Origin: Candidatus Fredericiella danica
GTDB taxonomy: Bacteria > Chloroflexota > Anaerolineae > Caldilineales > Caldilineaceae
DNA: 64,000 nucleotides
Assembly: GCA_016713335.1 (NCBI GenBank)
Contig: JADJPH010000022.1
Span: 1-64,000, forward strand
Direction: 5' to 3'
The position numbers and the translations under genes are program-made. Below, piece by piece: positions 1 through 8,640 of this stretch. The stretch's first letter is position 1, and each line of letters opens with the position of its first letter. The notes below the pieces were generated by a model. The model did not search any database. It was not told the DNA's origin and was given only the letters and a program-made list of their open reading frames with translations.

Positions 1-87
1 TGACTCGCCATGTCTCTTCACCCGATTGTATGCTTTCGGCTGAGATGCGATCATCGATTGCATATGGCCAGGACACATTCTTAAGCA

Positions 88-1071
88 CTACAATGTCATT
101 GGTTTCACCAATGCAATGAAGCCTCTTTGAATAAAGAGTGACCGGAGGTTTAGCATGGTTCGTTCAACCGTTCGCCATTTTCGCATATTGGTTTTGGGTC
201 CACGATGCGGCAAGAGGCCGGTGAATAGAACTTGAAAGTCCCCATGTGTTCGGAGTAGTTCTTCATAGACAGTCAGAATGTCCAGATCAGATACGTTGTC
301 CGATTTTCTAATAAGTTGTTGACTTAGTTTTTGCACCTCCAGAACTTTTTCATAGTATAACTCCCTCCAGTGATTTGTATCGGTTGTATCTGAATCCGCA
401 GCCTGCAACAATCTCGTCCTCGGTTTATCGATTGTTTCTGCATCATTGACCTGCGGTAGCTGTAAGTACGGTGCGAGAGTTGGCTTGCCGACTTTCAGGA
501 ATAGAAGGAGTTTCAGTGATCGAATCGCTGTCTGTGGCGGGGTTTGCTCCTTTCTTGGCAAAGATACTCTATCCTTGTTGATTTCTAGAACGAACTTATT
601 CAACGGTTGAAACCAAAAATCATATATTGGGTGCAGAATCCAACGCAAAGAAGAGAGTGTATTACCACTCAACCTAAAAAACTGGGACAACTCTCGCTCG
701 TCAAATCGTCCGAACGTGCTGAGCCGCCGCAGTGGCGCTACAAAACTCGAAATGACTCCAGGTTCAAAAAGCGACCACGTGATATTTGTTTTGCCAGGTA
801 GAACGAACTCATCTGGTTTCGATGAAAGAACTGCATATTCGCGACTGTAATGGTAAAAATAACAGAATAGTATCAATAGATTTGTTTGAATTTGTGTGAA
901 ATCAATGTTTTCTGGGATTGTAATGTGGTTTGCCAGGAGCAATTGATGGTCAGCAAATCCCAGAACTAGCTTTGACCAAGTTCGTCTTTTCTCAATCGAA
1001 CCGAAACCGGACTTTTCGAGCACTTTGTCCCAATGCTCTTGACTGATGCGCAATTTAGGGGAATTTCGCAT
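88..1071 (-). CDS. Hypothetical protein of lower G+C
   Basis: A 327-codon open frame starting at ATG. I do not recognise a family. The product is soluble, with no signal peptide or membrane segment. Its C-terminal third is rich in charged helical sequence (from about residue 230), with repeated Leu/Glu/Lys spacing that could form a coiled coil. Base composition is visibly more AT-rich than the downstream metabolic genes, which suggests a recently acquired or mobile-element-associated gene. A second minus-strand frame (966-1277) overlaps its first 106 bases. Given how common frameshifts are in this window, the true protein may begin there. Function unknown. Confidence 0.5.
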   Translation of the reverse strand: MRNSPKLRISQEHWDKVLEKSGFGSIEKRRTWSKLVLGFADHQLLLANHITIPENIDFTQIQTNLLILFCYFYHYSREYAVLSSKPDEFVLPGKTNITWSLFEPGVISSFVAPLRRLSTFGRFDERELSQFFRLSGNTLSSLRWILHPIYDFWFQPLNKFVLEINKDRVSLPRKEQTPPQTAIRSLKLLLFLKVGKPTLAPYLQLPQVNDAETIDKPRTRLLQAADSDTTDTNHWRELYYEKVLEVQKLSQQLIRKSDNVSDLDILTVYEELLRTHGDFQVLFTGLLPHRGPKTNMRKWRTVERTMLNLRSLFIQRGFIALVKPMTL

Positions 1072-1277
1072 GGTATATACTTGGGTTGGTAGACGAGACG
1101 AAAATGCGACTTCATGGCCATTTGAAATGCACTCTCGGCAAATATGATAAAGTACCTTAAAAATACCCGTTCGCAGATCGACTTCCCATGGGATATGGTA
1201 TCTTTTTCCTCTTGTGAAGGGTAGTTGCAGTCGATGATCTCGTAAACAGGCAGAAATACACCGCTTTCAGTACCCAT
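966..1277 (-). CDS. Small hypothetical frame, possibly the N-terminus of the downstream gene
   Basis: A 103-codon minus-strand frame immediately upstream of, and overlapping, the 88-1071 gene. It starts with MGTESGVFLPVYEIID and shares the same low G+C. Its last 35 codons overlap the next gene and look less protein-like than the first 70. One reading is a separate short gene. The other is that the first 70 codons belong to the 88-1071 protein and a frameshift near 1060-1080 separates them. No family recognised. Confidence 0.3.
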   Translation of the reverse strand: MGTESGVFLPVYEIIDCNYPSQEEKDTISHGKSICERVFLRYFIIFAESAFQMAMKSHFRLVYQPKYIPCEIPLNCASVKSIGTKCSKSPVSVRLRKDELGQS

Positions 1278-1945
1278 GACTCACCTCTTCTCTTCAACCC
1301 ACAGTGATCCTTGCCGCAAACCAGACTGATCAAGTTTAAATAGTAAACTAGTGATCAACCCCAAATTGCGGTCTACGCACCTAAAGCGTTCGAACGGAAA
1401 TATCCGGTGGAAAATATGTTTGCTTAACAAAGGCGTCACCATCTTCGCAATCCAAATTGGGGCTTTGCCGGGGTCGCAAAGTCAAATTACTTGGACCAAC
1501 AATGACAACCGTTCGCTCTTTGGGATAGAGCAAGAAGATGATGGAAGCATAACCCGAATCCAGGCGCCGCGTCAACTGGCCCGCGAGGTGCATTGCGATA
1601 TCTATGGTGGAAGACACGGCAGGCAAGCTACTTCACTAGTTCATGGTCATCGACGCCGACGGGCCTTTCACCGACGGTGACCGACTCGCTCAACTGGACC
1701 AACGCCGGCACTGTCATTGTGCATTCGACACTGCGTAAGGTATTGTATGGTGGACCAAGGCGGTTTCTCTCACAATCTGTGCAATCGAACTTATGTGCAT
1801 CAGAACCAAATGTAGGGAAACGGGCTGGCGCTAGGAGAATTTCAGTCTTGGCCACTCTATTGTAGGCCCACAAAAACTAAAGTGAGGTAAGGCGCATACG
1901 GTGTCCGACAATATCCTATATCCGCAGCATGCAGGTGCCAGAGTA
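1278..1945. other. Intergenic stretch without a supported gene
   Basis: Short frames exist on both strands, for example 1381-1626 and 1628-1873 on minus. None has a convincing ribosome binding site, family motif or consistent length. The two minus frames abut in different phases and could be a decayed remnant of one gene. Nothing else was recognised. Confidence 0.4.
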
Positions 1946-3165
1946 CTACGTATGCCTGCGTTTGCGAAGGCATCGCTCCACTGTTACAGTTCCTGTCGCC
2001 AGCCCCCGAATCGAATACCCCAAATGCGCCTTGAGCAAGGAGCGCTCGGGGATGTTCTGCCAGATCGCCAGCCCCGACGCGATGATGGAGTCCGCCCCGA
2101 TGGTGACGCCCGGTTCAATGTAGATGCCGGTGCCACAGCGCACGCGATCCCCAAAACGCACCCGGCTTGAGGTGACGACGCTGGGACCAAAGCTGCAGTG
2201 GTTGCCCAGCACGCAGTGATGCTCGATGCTGCAATAGGCACTCAGGAAGTTGTTGTCCCCCACCGTGGCGCACGCGCCAAAGTGGCAGAGCGCCATGACG
2301 ACGTTGCCCTCGCCCCAGGTCACATTCATCCCGACTACCGCGCTGGGATGGATGACATTGGCAAAGGGGATGCCGCGGCTCTTCCACTCATCGAAAATAC
2401 GTTCGCGGAACGGGATGCTGGTGCTGATCGAGATGACCGCCGCATCAAATAGCCCGGCGGCGTGTTGGTCCACAGCCCAACTGAGATCGATCGCCCCAAG
2501 CACCGGCACGCCGGCAATGCGCTTGCCGTGGATGGCGCGGTTGTCGTCGATTACCGCCACGGCACGTTGATGGCGCACGCCCTGCAAGGCATCGATGATC
2601 TGGATGGCGCCGTTGCCGCCGCCGATGATCAGCAGGCGCTGCGCCCGGTTCGCCGGGTAGCGGTCATCAACGGTGTCGTTTACATCTGCTTGAATTGCAC
2701 CTCTGGCGGTCTTCTGGGATGAGGTACGCGCGACGACGTACGCTTCGACGTCCGCCTCGGTGACGCGATCGCCGGCAGCCGGCACCTGGCTGATGTCGAC
2801 CTTGTGCCGTTCGGCCAACAGTTCAGCCTTTTTTGTCCAACTTCTCGCCGGTTCAGCAGTAGTCTCGGTCGCCGGCGTGGCGGTCGCCACCAACCAGGCG
2901 TGCACGGCGTCGAGGGAGACCACTGTTGGCGACAACACCCCAATCACCTCGCCAATCGCCACTTCCGCACCGGGCGCCGCAAGCAGGGTCAGGTACCCTG
3001 CAGCCGGCGCCTCGATGTCAAAGACACTCTTGGTCGTCTCGGCGACCGCGACCACTTCGCCCTTTGTCACCCAGGCGCCGGAAGGCTTTGACCATTCGCC
3101 GAACATGGCGTGGGTGTCGTTTGGGCCGGATGTGGGAGCGGGGTGAATTGTGTGGATGAGTCCAT
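1946..3165 (-). CDS. Lipoyl domain - E1/E3-binding domain - NeuD/PglD-type acyltransferase fusion
   Basis: Numbering starts at the in-phase ATG at 3106. Residues 1-58 are a lipoyl domain lacking only its first strand, with lipoyl-lysine K26 in the ETTKS motif. Residues about 91-125 match the peripheral subunit-binding domain of E2 proteins (helix, HKVDISQVP, then RVTEADVEAYV). Residues about 157-240 are the NeuD/PglD Rossmann-like N-domain (GGGNGA). Residues about 250-375 are a left-handed beta-helix acyltransferase with the family histidine at about 296 (SIEHHC). The normal E2 catalytic core is absent. The missing first strand (P-T-S-GPNDTHA) is encoded upstream in phase, but no standard start codon lies before a stop near 3216. 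The ATG at 3165 fits if one base is missing in the C-rich run near 3140. E1 alpha and beta lie directly upstream. Known NeuD/PglD enzymes acetylate sugars from acetyl-CoA. Use of acyl-lipoyl as donor here is inference. Confidence 0.85.
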
Positions 3166-3313
3166 GATTGAGCCTTGTCAGGGTGTTGCATATTGCCTAG
3201 GGTCCACTTCAATGTTGGGACAAACCCGGGAACGCAATGGTCAGATTCTTCTTGGCCAGTGCGACGCACGAGACTCCTACAGGGGAGCGACGAATGCCGG
3301 TGCAAGATGCGCA

Positions 3314-4354
3314 CTATGTGCTGCGCAATAGTTCAAAGACGGCGTCGCGGATCACGGCTGTTGAGACGAGCACCTGGTCTTCTAATGACTTTGCCGCTGG
3401 GATGACGGTCGGTGCGGCGCCGAGGCGCTGGACCGGTGCATGTAGTTGGGCGCCGAGGGCAGCATACAACTGCGCGGCAACCTCTGCACCCCAGCCAAAG
3501 GCGGTCTGGCTCTCTTCGACGACGATCACGCGGCCGCTCGCGGCAGCCGCTTCGGCCAATGGCGCCGGATCCAGCGGGCTGATGCAACTGGGAAAACAGG
3601 CGAGCACGCGGATTTCCTCGCCGGCGAATTCATCGAACAGCGGCAACACCAGCCGGCTCATCCCACCGTACGCAATGACGGTCACGTCTGGAATTTGGGC
3701 AGCCGGGTAGTTGGTCGCGGTCGTCACGGGATAGCCAAAGCGATCCAGGGTTGTCGCAAAGGAGCGCACGGCGCCATCCGCGGAAAGGTGCAGCGCCAGC
3801 GGATAAAGCAACTTGTTCTCCACAAAGAGCACCGGCTCAGGGTCGGCTGCCGCCAGTTTGAGCAGCGCCCCCGCATCATGGAGATGGCTCGCTGCGATGA
3901 GCTTAAGGTGCGGGATCCCGAAGAAGAGCCGTTCCAGCGACTGGCTGTGGGTGGGACCATACCCGCGGCCGCCGCCCATCGGCGTGCGCACTACCAAGGG
4001 CACCTGCACCGCACCGTTGTACATGGCCGGGTATTTGGCAGCGTGGTTGATCAACTGGTCCGCACCCAGCGCAATGAAGTCGCCAAACATGATCTCCGCA
4101 ATCGGGTGAAAGCCACGCAGGGCCAGGCCCACGCTCACGCCAACGATCGAGGCTTCGGCGATCGGCGTTGCGAAGACGCGCTCCGGAAAGCGCGTGGAAA
4201 GCCCCTGGGTCACCTTGAAGGCGCCCCCATACGGGTCGAGGATGTCTTCGCCCAGCACCACCGCGCGCGGATCATCGGCCATGATCTCCGCGAGCGCACG
4301 GCGCAGGCTCTCCACATAAGTCAGATGCGGTGTGGCCCTGGTCATCGCTGCCAT
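3314..4354 (-). CDS. 2-oxo acid dehydrogenase E1 component, beta subunit
   Basis: A 346-residue protein of the pyruvate/acetoin/branched-chain dehydrogenase E1-beta family. It pairs with E1 alpha to decarboxylate a 2-oxo acid with thiamine diphosphate and reductively acylate a lipoyl domain. Visible family features include YVESLRRAL near the N-terminus, VVLGEDI, the PIAEASIVG stretch, the GGGRGYGPTHSQSLE region and the C-terminal transketolase domain (VIVVEE followed by GWGAEVAAQ). Length is normal for the family. Its start overlaps the end of E1 alpha by 13 bases, so the two are translationally coupled. Stop is 150-200 bases before the lipoyl-acyltransferase gene on the same strand. The 2-oxo acid substrate cannot be read from sequence. 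Confidence 0.93.
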   Translation of the reverse strand: MAAMTRATPHLTYVESLRRALAEIMADDPRAVVLGEDILDPYGGAFKVTQGLSTRFPERVFATPIAEASIVGVSVGLALRGFHPIAEIMFGDFIALGADQLINHAAKYPAMYNGAVQVPLVVRTPMGGGRGYGPTHSQSLERLFFGIPHLKLIAASHLHDAGALLKLAAADPEPVLFVENKLLYPLALHLSADGAVRSFATTLDRFGYPVTTATNYPAAQIPDVTVIAYGGMSRLVLPLFDEFAGEEIRVLACFPSCISPLDPAPLAEAAAASGRVIVVEESQTAFGWGAEVAAQLYAALGAQLHAPVQRLGAAPTVIPAAKSLEDQVLVSTAVIRDAVFELLRST

Positions 4355-5271
4355 CCGCCGCCCTGTTGGCGAAAACTTACCAGCGTCTGCGGAGGCATAG
4401 CCAATGCCTGCACCACGGCCGCGTCGAGGCGGGCTTCGATGGCGGCGTCAATGGCCGCACGCTTTGCTTCAGGCAACGTGGCGGCCAGGCGTTGCAGCGG
4501 ATCCCTTGCCCGGTACGCGGCCAATTCTTCCTCGCTGCGCATGTCGTCGCCCTTGCTGTGCGGCGCCAGCCGGTAGGTGTTCAACATGAGAAAGTAGGGG
4601 CGTCCGGTCGTGCGGACCGTTGCCACGGCGTGCCGCGCGGCGTCGTGCACTGCCAGCACATCATCCGCAGTGAGCTCAGTCCGGTCAATTTGGAAGGGTG
4701 TAGGGCGATCCGCCAGGTTGCCGGCGTGTTCAAACTGCTTGTGCGTACTCTGTGCATACTGGTTGTCTTCCAGGACGAAGAGGAGTGGCAGCGCCCACAG
4801 GGAAGCCAGGTTGAGACTTTCGTAGACAACGCCCTGCCCCATCGTACCGTCGCCCAAAAAGACCACAACAATGGCGCCACTCTGTTTCAGCTTTTCGGCC
4901 AGCGCCGCGCCAACGGCGTTGGGGACGATGCCGCCCTGCACGCCATTGGTGTAGAGGTTGCCGGTGTGCAGGTGTTGGGTGCCCCCGACGCCACCGCAGA
5001 CCCCGCCGGCGCGGCCCAGGAGTTCGGCGACCAGCCCTTCGACGTCGTCACAATAGGCGATGAAATGGCCGTGGGCGCGATGGCTTGAGAAGATGACGTC
5101 GCGGGTGCGATCCAGGGCGTTGACAACGCCCACTGCGGTCGCTTCCTGGCCAATCGAGGTATGCACCGTGCCGTGGATCTGGCCCTGGGCATAGAGGTCA
5201 AAAAAAGTCTGTTCGGTGCGCCGGATCAGCGCCATCTGCGCATAGAACAGTTCGGCCAATGGGTGTTCCAT
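4342..5271 (-). CDS. 2-oxo acid dehydrogenase E1 component, alpha subunit
   Basis: A 309-residue thiamine-diphosphate-binding E1-alpha protein. The cofactor/Mg motif is clear: GDGTMGQG followed about 30 residues later by EDNQYA. The HTSIGQEA and SSHRAHGH segments are family hallmarks. It is the first gene of a minus-strand set with E1 beta and the lipoyl-acyltransferase fusion. The length is somewhat short, as in acetoin-type and other compact E1-alpha proteins. A palindromic repeat lies just upstream of the start. No E3 (dihydrolipoamide dehydrogenase) is encoded in the window, so a general cellular E3 would be needed if lipoyl is reoxidised. Confidence 0.93.
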   Translation of the reverse strand: MEHPLAELFYAQMALIRRTEQTFFDLYAQGQIHGTVHTSIGQEATAVGVVNALDRTRDVIFSSHRAHGHFIAYCDDVEGLVAELLGRAGGVCGGVGGTQHLHTGNLYTNGVQGGIVPNAVGAALAEKLKQSGAIVVVFLGDGTMGQGVVYESLNLASLWALPLLFVLEDNQYAQSTHKQFEHAGNLADRPTPFQIDRTELTADDVLAVHDAARHAVATVRTTGRPYFLMLNTYRLAPHSKGDDMRSEEELAAYRARDPLQRLAATLPEAKRAAIDAAIEARLDAAVVQALAMPPQTLVSFRQQGGGWQR

Positions 5272-5284
5272 AGACCGTTATCAA

Positions 5285-5358
5285 ACCACAGAGCACAAAG
5301 AACACAAAGAAAGAAAAGGAGATTTCTCCTTCTTTGCGTTCTCCGTGTTCTCTGCGGT
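5285..5358. repeat. Imperfect palindrome, ACCACAGAG type
   Basis: Left arm ACCACAGAGCACAAAG... and right arm ...GTGTTCTCTGCGGT are reverse complements with a few mismatches. They meet at GGAGATTTCTCC. The shape suits a short non-autonomous palindromic repeat. It lies just upstream of the E1 alpha start, so it could also fold in the leader transcript. Confidence 0.5.
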
Positions 5359-5555
5359 CACACTTCCTCGCATTTCCCAGGCAACCAATGCCGGTGCCGG
5401 CTAGTAAAGGAACGGGGTTGCGGCTGGCATGGCTGGCGGGTGCGTGAGCCTGGGCAGGGCTCGACAAACCCGCCCTGGCTCCCCGTGGCATCGGCGTGTG
5501 GTGGCCGCTATCATCGACGACATGAGCAATGCACAACGCCGGTTCATGGGCATAC

Positions 5556-5716
5556 TGGACTTTACCCCAATGAGTGGACCGGAAGATAAGTCCTGCTAAA
5601 CTAACCACAGCAGGGGGAAAGGTATGACGACACGACGAACATATAGCACCGAATTCAAACGTGAGGCCGTGGCGCTGGTGCAGACGAGCGGCAAGACTAT
5701 GGCCGAGGTGGAGCGC
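5556..5716 (+). mobile_element. Truncated IS3-like insertion sequence end with orfA start
   Basis: Begins with an IS3-type terminus (TGGACTTTACCCCAATGAGT). It continues through a ribosome binding site into ATG at 5624, encoding about 31 residues typical of the HTH_Tnp_1 OrfA start (RRTYSTEFKREAVALV). Similarity stops near 5705-5716, where the sequence joins an unrelated minus-strand reading frame. The rest of OrfA, OrfB and the second terminus are absent, so this is an inactive remnant. Confidence 0.7.
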
Positions 5717-5894
5717 TGCCGGCGCTCGCTGACCGGCGCATCGACGATCACCTGCCGCCCCGGTCCCACATGGATCACAATATCGCCCGATCCCCAAACG
5801 CGCGCACGGTGTTGATCTCGGTGGTGAGCATCACCCCCACATATTCGACATCATACGGGCGGGTCAGAGGATACGTAGTTTTCGTTGCAGCCAT
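5717..5894 (-). pseudogene. Broken short ORF abutting the IS remnant
   Basis: From ATG at 5894 the minus strand encodes about 31 sensible residues (MAATKTTYPLTRPYDVEYVG...). It then needs a one-base phase change near 5800 to continue as ...GSGDIVIHVGPGRQVIVDAP, which runs into the IS-derived sequence. It reads like a small gene broken by a frameshift and truncated by the insertion. Family not recognised. Confidence 0.3.
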
Positions 5895-5950
5895 ACCCCG
5901 ATCATAGCACAATCAGAACGTGCGTTCTATAGTTGGTTTCCACCCTAGCC

Positions 5951-6072
5951 GGCGAGCAGGATATTCGTCAACCACCACGGACACGGCAATGCCGATGTCC
6001 CTACGGTCCCTACATGGCGAGCGGGGTGTTCGTCAACCACCACGGACACGGCAATGCCGATGTCCCTACGGT
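5951..6072. repeat. Two tandem copies of a 65-bp repeat
   Basis: GGCGAGC...GTTCGTCAACCACCACGGACACGGC...CCCTACGG occurs at 5951 and again at 6016, differing at only a few positions. A related unit in reverse orientation lies at 43761-43788, so this is a dispersed repeat rather than a purely local duplication. Confidence 0.8.
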
Positions 6073-6119
6073 GTATCGTGAACGGAACCCAAAGACCTGA
6101 AACACGCCCTTTTGCCCCT

Positions 6120-6175
6120 CTCTTTGTCTCCCTGTCTCTTTGTCTCTTTGTCTCCTTGTCTCTCTGTCTCCAAGC
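6120..6175. repeat. 8-bp microsatellite (TGTCTCCT/TGTCTCTT)
   Basis: About six degenerate tandem copies of an octamer of the form TGTCTC(T/C)T. On the minus strand it is read through by the 3' end of the terminase remnant as a GDKET-like repeat, so it has replaced the original end of that gene. Confidence 0.75.
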
Positions 6176-6985
6176 ACCTCTTCAACCAATCCAGCGGGAT
6201 CCTCCTGTCCAGTTGCTCCGCTGCGAGCGCCTCCTCCGGCGTCCCCGGATACTCCGCATAGAAATCGTCGTGCGTCCCTCGCTGTGCGAACATCTCCGCC
6301 TGCGTGCGCAGATGCCACGCCTCATCGCGCCCTGGCCTGCTCCACCACGGCAGAAACACATGCTGATAATCCCCTACCCCCGCCAGCGCGGCCGGAAGAG
6401 ATTCTTGAAGACCGACACCGGTCTCGACTTATCCGACGTGGACACCAGAAACAACTGCCCGCCGCCGTCGATGGTGGGCTTCACCGCATTGAGGAACTGA
6501 TTCATCTCCGGCACGAAATCCGCCTCATCCACCAGCGCCAGCGTGCCCGTGTACGAGCGGCCGGATTTGGTGGAGAAGGCCAAGGCCCTCGACCCATTGG
6601 AGAGCACCCACCTGGTCTCATTCGCCAACATGACGCGCTCCGCCTGCATCCACGGGGGCAGCCGGTCGTACATCCCATGCAGCCGCCAGAGCAGCTCCTT
6701 CGCCTCCGCCTCCCGGAGCGAGAAGAGGAGCACCGTCGCAGGGGAACGGAAGAGCATCAGCCACAGCGCATACGCGAGGGAGAGCCAGGAGATCCCCAAC
6801 TGCCGCGCCTTGAGGACGACGAGTTTGCGCGAGTGGGCCATCGTTTGCAGGGTCCGCTCCTGCGCCGGCCAGAGTTCAAAGCGGACCCAATCCTGGGTCG
6901 TCGCGTCGTAGATGAAGACGAAATTGCGCACGAAGAAGGGGAGGTCCTGGGAGCAGAGGAGCCAGGCGAGGCGCGGATCGGTCAT
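6160..6985 (-). pseudogene. Phage/mobile-element terminase large subunit, truncated and frameshifted
   Basis: From ATG at 6985 (MTDPRLAWLLCS) the frame encodes a terminase-type ATPase. It has a Walker-A-like KARQLGISW, a Walker B/DEAD-type ALVDEAD and a GGGQLFLVST coupling motif. The phase changes near 6365 and continues as FLPWWSRPGRDE...YPGTPEEAL, another terminase-like segment. The reading then dissolves into the octamer microsatellite. The C-terminal nuclease domain is missing. Large terminases cut and package phage DNA. This copy is a relic, and no portal, capsid or small terminase genes accompany it. Confidence 0.75.
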
Positions 6986-7087
6986 GGGAAAGGAGAAATG
7001 CGAATGATAATTGTCAATGGCTAATGAAATGCGGCGTTGATGGACATCACGCTCCATTGCCCCTGGTATGTGCGGCGCACGGTCGGC

Positions 7088-7711
7088 CTACAGCGCAACT
7101 AAATCCGTTCCCGTCTCAAATCCGCTGTAGTGGCTCCTTTGCCACGATGTGACGGTGGCGGTTATAAATGCGCCCTTGAAGTCGGTGTAGCGGGACCTAC
7201 CTTCCGGCGCTTGTTGGCTGGCGTGCTGCTTGACGGCTGCATACTGCGCCGCCAGCCCCGGATCGAAGCGCAACGCAGTACGGAAGGCGATCGCGTCGCG
7301 CCAGGTCTTGCTTTCGTATTCAACTACGTGCACCAGATGGGTGCGCTCCGACTGGTCGCGGCCGCGGCCAAAGATGAAATGGTCGAGGACGCCAGCATGC
7401 TCGGCATAGTCGTACCCGAGCGACTCAAGTGGCGCCTTGCAATTGGTCCAGCCTGCTTGCGTCTCGACGCCGATGAGAATATCGAGGATTGGCTTTGCGC
7501 GCAGGCCGGGGATTGAGGTAGAGCCGTAGTGCTCGATGGCAACAACCACGTCAGCCAAGACGGCCAGAAGCCGCTGCTCTTCGGCGGCGTACGCGCCCGG
7601 CCAGCGTGGGTCATAGTCAACCAGCAGATTTATATTGTGCTTGAGACCAAGCGTAGCGCCCGCTGCCAACGCTATGGCATCGGCATCGAGTTCTTGCCGC
7701 ACATCGCCCAT
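7088..7711 (-). CDS. GrpB-family (UPF0157) nucleotidyltransferase-like protein
   Basis: The ATG at 7711 is preceded by GGAGAAG and gives about 207 residues, the usual family length. The longer open frame to 7864 adds sequence unlike the family. The signature is EHYGSTSIPGL followed by AKPILDILIGV, the nucleotidyltransferase-fold motif of GrpB/UPF0157 proteins. HLVHVVEYESKTWRDAIAFR is the typical downstream block. Biochemical role in this family is poorly defined. It sits intact between two decayed mobile-element genes. Confidence 0.85.
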   Translation of the reverse strand: MGDVRQELDADAIALAAGATLGLKHNINLLVDYDPRWPGAYAAEEQRLLAVLADVVVAIEHYGSTSIPGLRAKPILDILIGVETQAGWTNCKAPLESLGYDYAEHAGVLDHFIFGRGRDQSERTHLVHVVEYESKTWRDAIAFRTALRFDPGLAAQYAAVKQHASQQAPEGRSRYTDFKGAFITATVTSWQRSHYSGFETGTDLVAL

Positions 7712-7879
7712 TTGCTTCTCCTCGCCGAAACCCGGACGCCGCCTGGTCATTGCATGCAGATTATACATGGTATTGCTATCCGCCTTCACCTGCTGCCTTT
7801 GCCCCTGGCCAGGTGCTGATCGTGCCCTCATCGCCGTCGTTTGCGAAGTCCCGTCCCCCTGCATCGGGCGTACATCCCG

Positions 7880-8404
7880 CTCCTAGTTCCCTTTGTCTTT
7901 TCCCTCGCTCAAGGCCACAAAGTGTACCTCCACCCTCGCATCGACCTCCTCTGCACAGGCCTCGCCATCCTGGCCGGGCGCCCCAAACTCGGTGAATCGT
8001 GGCTCGCCGTGCAACTCGCCACGGCAGTGGGCAGCGGGCATGCGTTGCTGGGCTTGCCGTCCACGCCGGGGCGGGTGCTCTACCCGGCGCTCAAAGACAC
8101 ACCCCGTCGCCTGCGCGACCGGCTGATCAAGCAGCAGGCGCCCGCGCAGGCGGCGGTATCCTTCGTCACCCAGTGGGAGACGCTCGGGGCCAGGGGCTGG
8201 TGGATCTGATGGACGCTCTTACTCTCCGGCATGCAGCGGCTGGCGGCGCACCGCGACCTCTGCATCCTGCTCGTGGACCATCACCGCAAGATCTCGCCCG
8301 GCGCCGATGCGGTGGACCACATCTTTGGCAATACCGCCAAGGCCGGCGTAGTCGACGCCGCGCTCAGTCTCTATCGCCAGCGCGGCGCGGCGGAGGCAGT
8401 GCTT
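7880..8404 (+). pseudogene. Decayed RepA/AAA_25-type helicase-like ATPase
   Basis: One phase encodes LAILAGRPKLGESWLAVQLA, a P-loop region in which the usual GKS has become GES. It is followed by VLYPALKDTPRRLRDRL, matching the V-L-Y-L-A-L-E-D-T family motif. After a stop near 8207 a different phase gives LCILLVDHHRK and VDHIFGNTAKAGVVDAAL, the C-terminal RecA-like block. The middle is missing and the P-loop lysine is altered, so it is inactive. Such ATPases serve plasmid or phage replication. It ends at a perfect inverted repeat. Confidence 0.7.
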
Positions 8405-8409
8405 ACCAC

Positions 8410-8466
8410 ACCTACCACAGCGGACGGCTCACCCTTTCCTGTGGTGAGCCGTCCGCTGTGGTAGGT
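8410..8466. repeat. Perfect 24-bp inverted repeat with 9-bp loop
   Basis: ACCTACCACAGCGGACGGCT... at 8410-8433 is the exact reverse complement of 8443-8466. The element abuts the ATPase remnant and has no T-tract. It looks like a palindromic insertion unit. It can form a very stable hairpin. Confidence 0.85.
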
Positions 8467-8640
8467 ACAGAAGTCAGGATAGAAAGCAGATCGGCATGTA
8501 GCGTCATGGCGTAGTGGGTGGTTGCGCTGACCGATGTAGACGAGAAGATTGTAGTGGTGGCGGACGGTCAGCCACCCTCCGTAGCCACCTGAATTTTCCG
8601 GCGCCAACTGCGGCTACAAGCCGCAGCTACGGTCCGCCCC

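Noticed and set aside
3446..4576. 376-residue plus-strand frame
   Set aside because: Lies antisense to E1 beta/E1 alpha and has no family motif. Typical G+C-driven antisense frame.
5198..5797. 199-residue minus-strand frame
   Set aside because: Covers the IS remnant, palindrome and part of E1 alpha in the wrong phase, with no coherent protein features.
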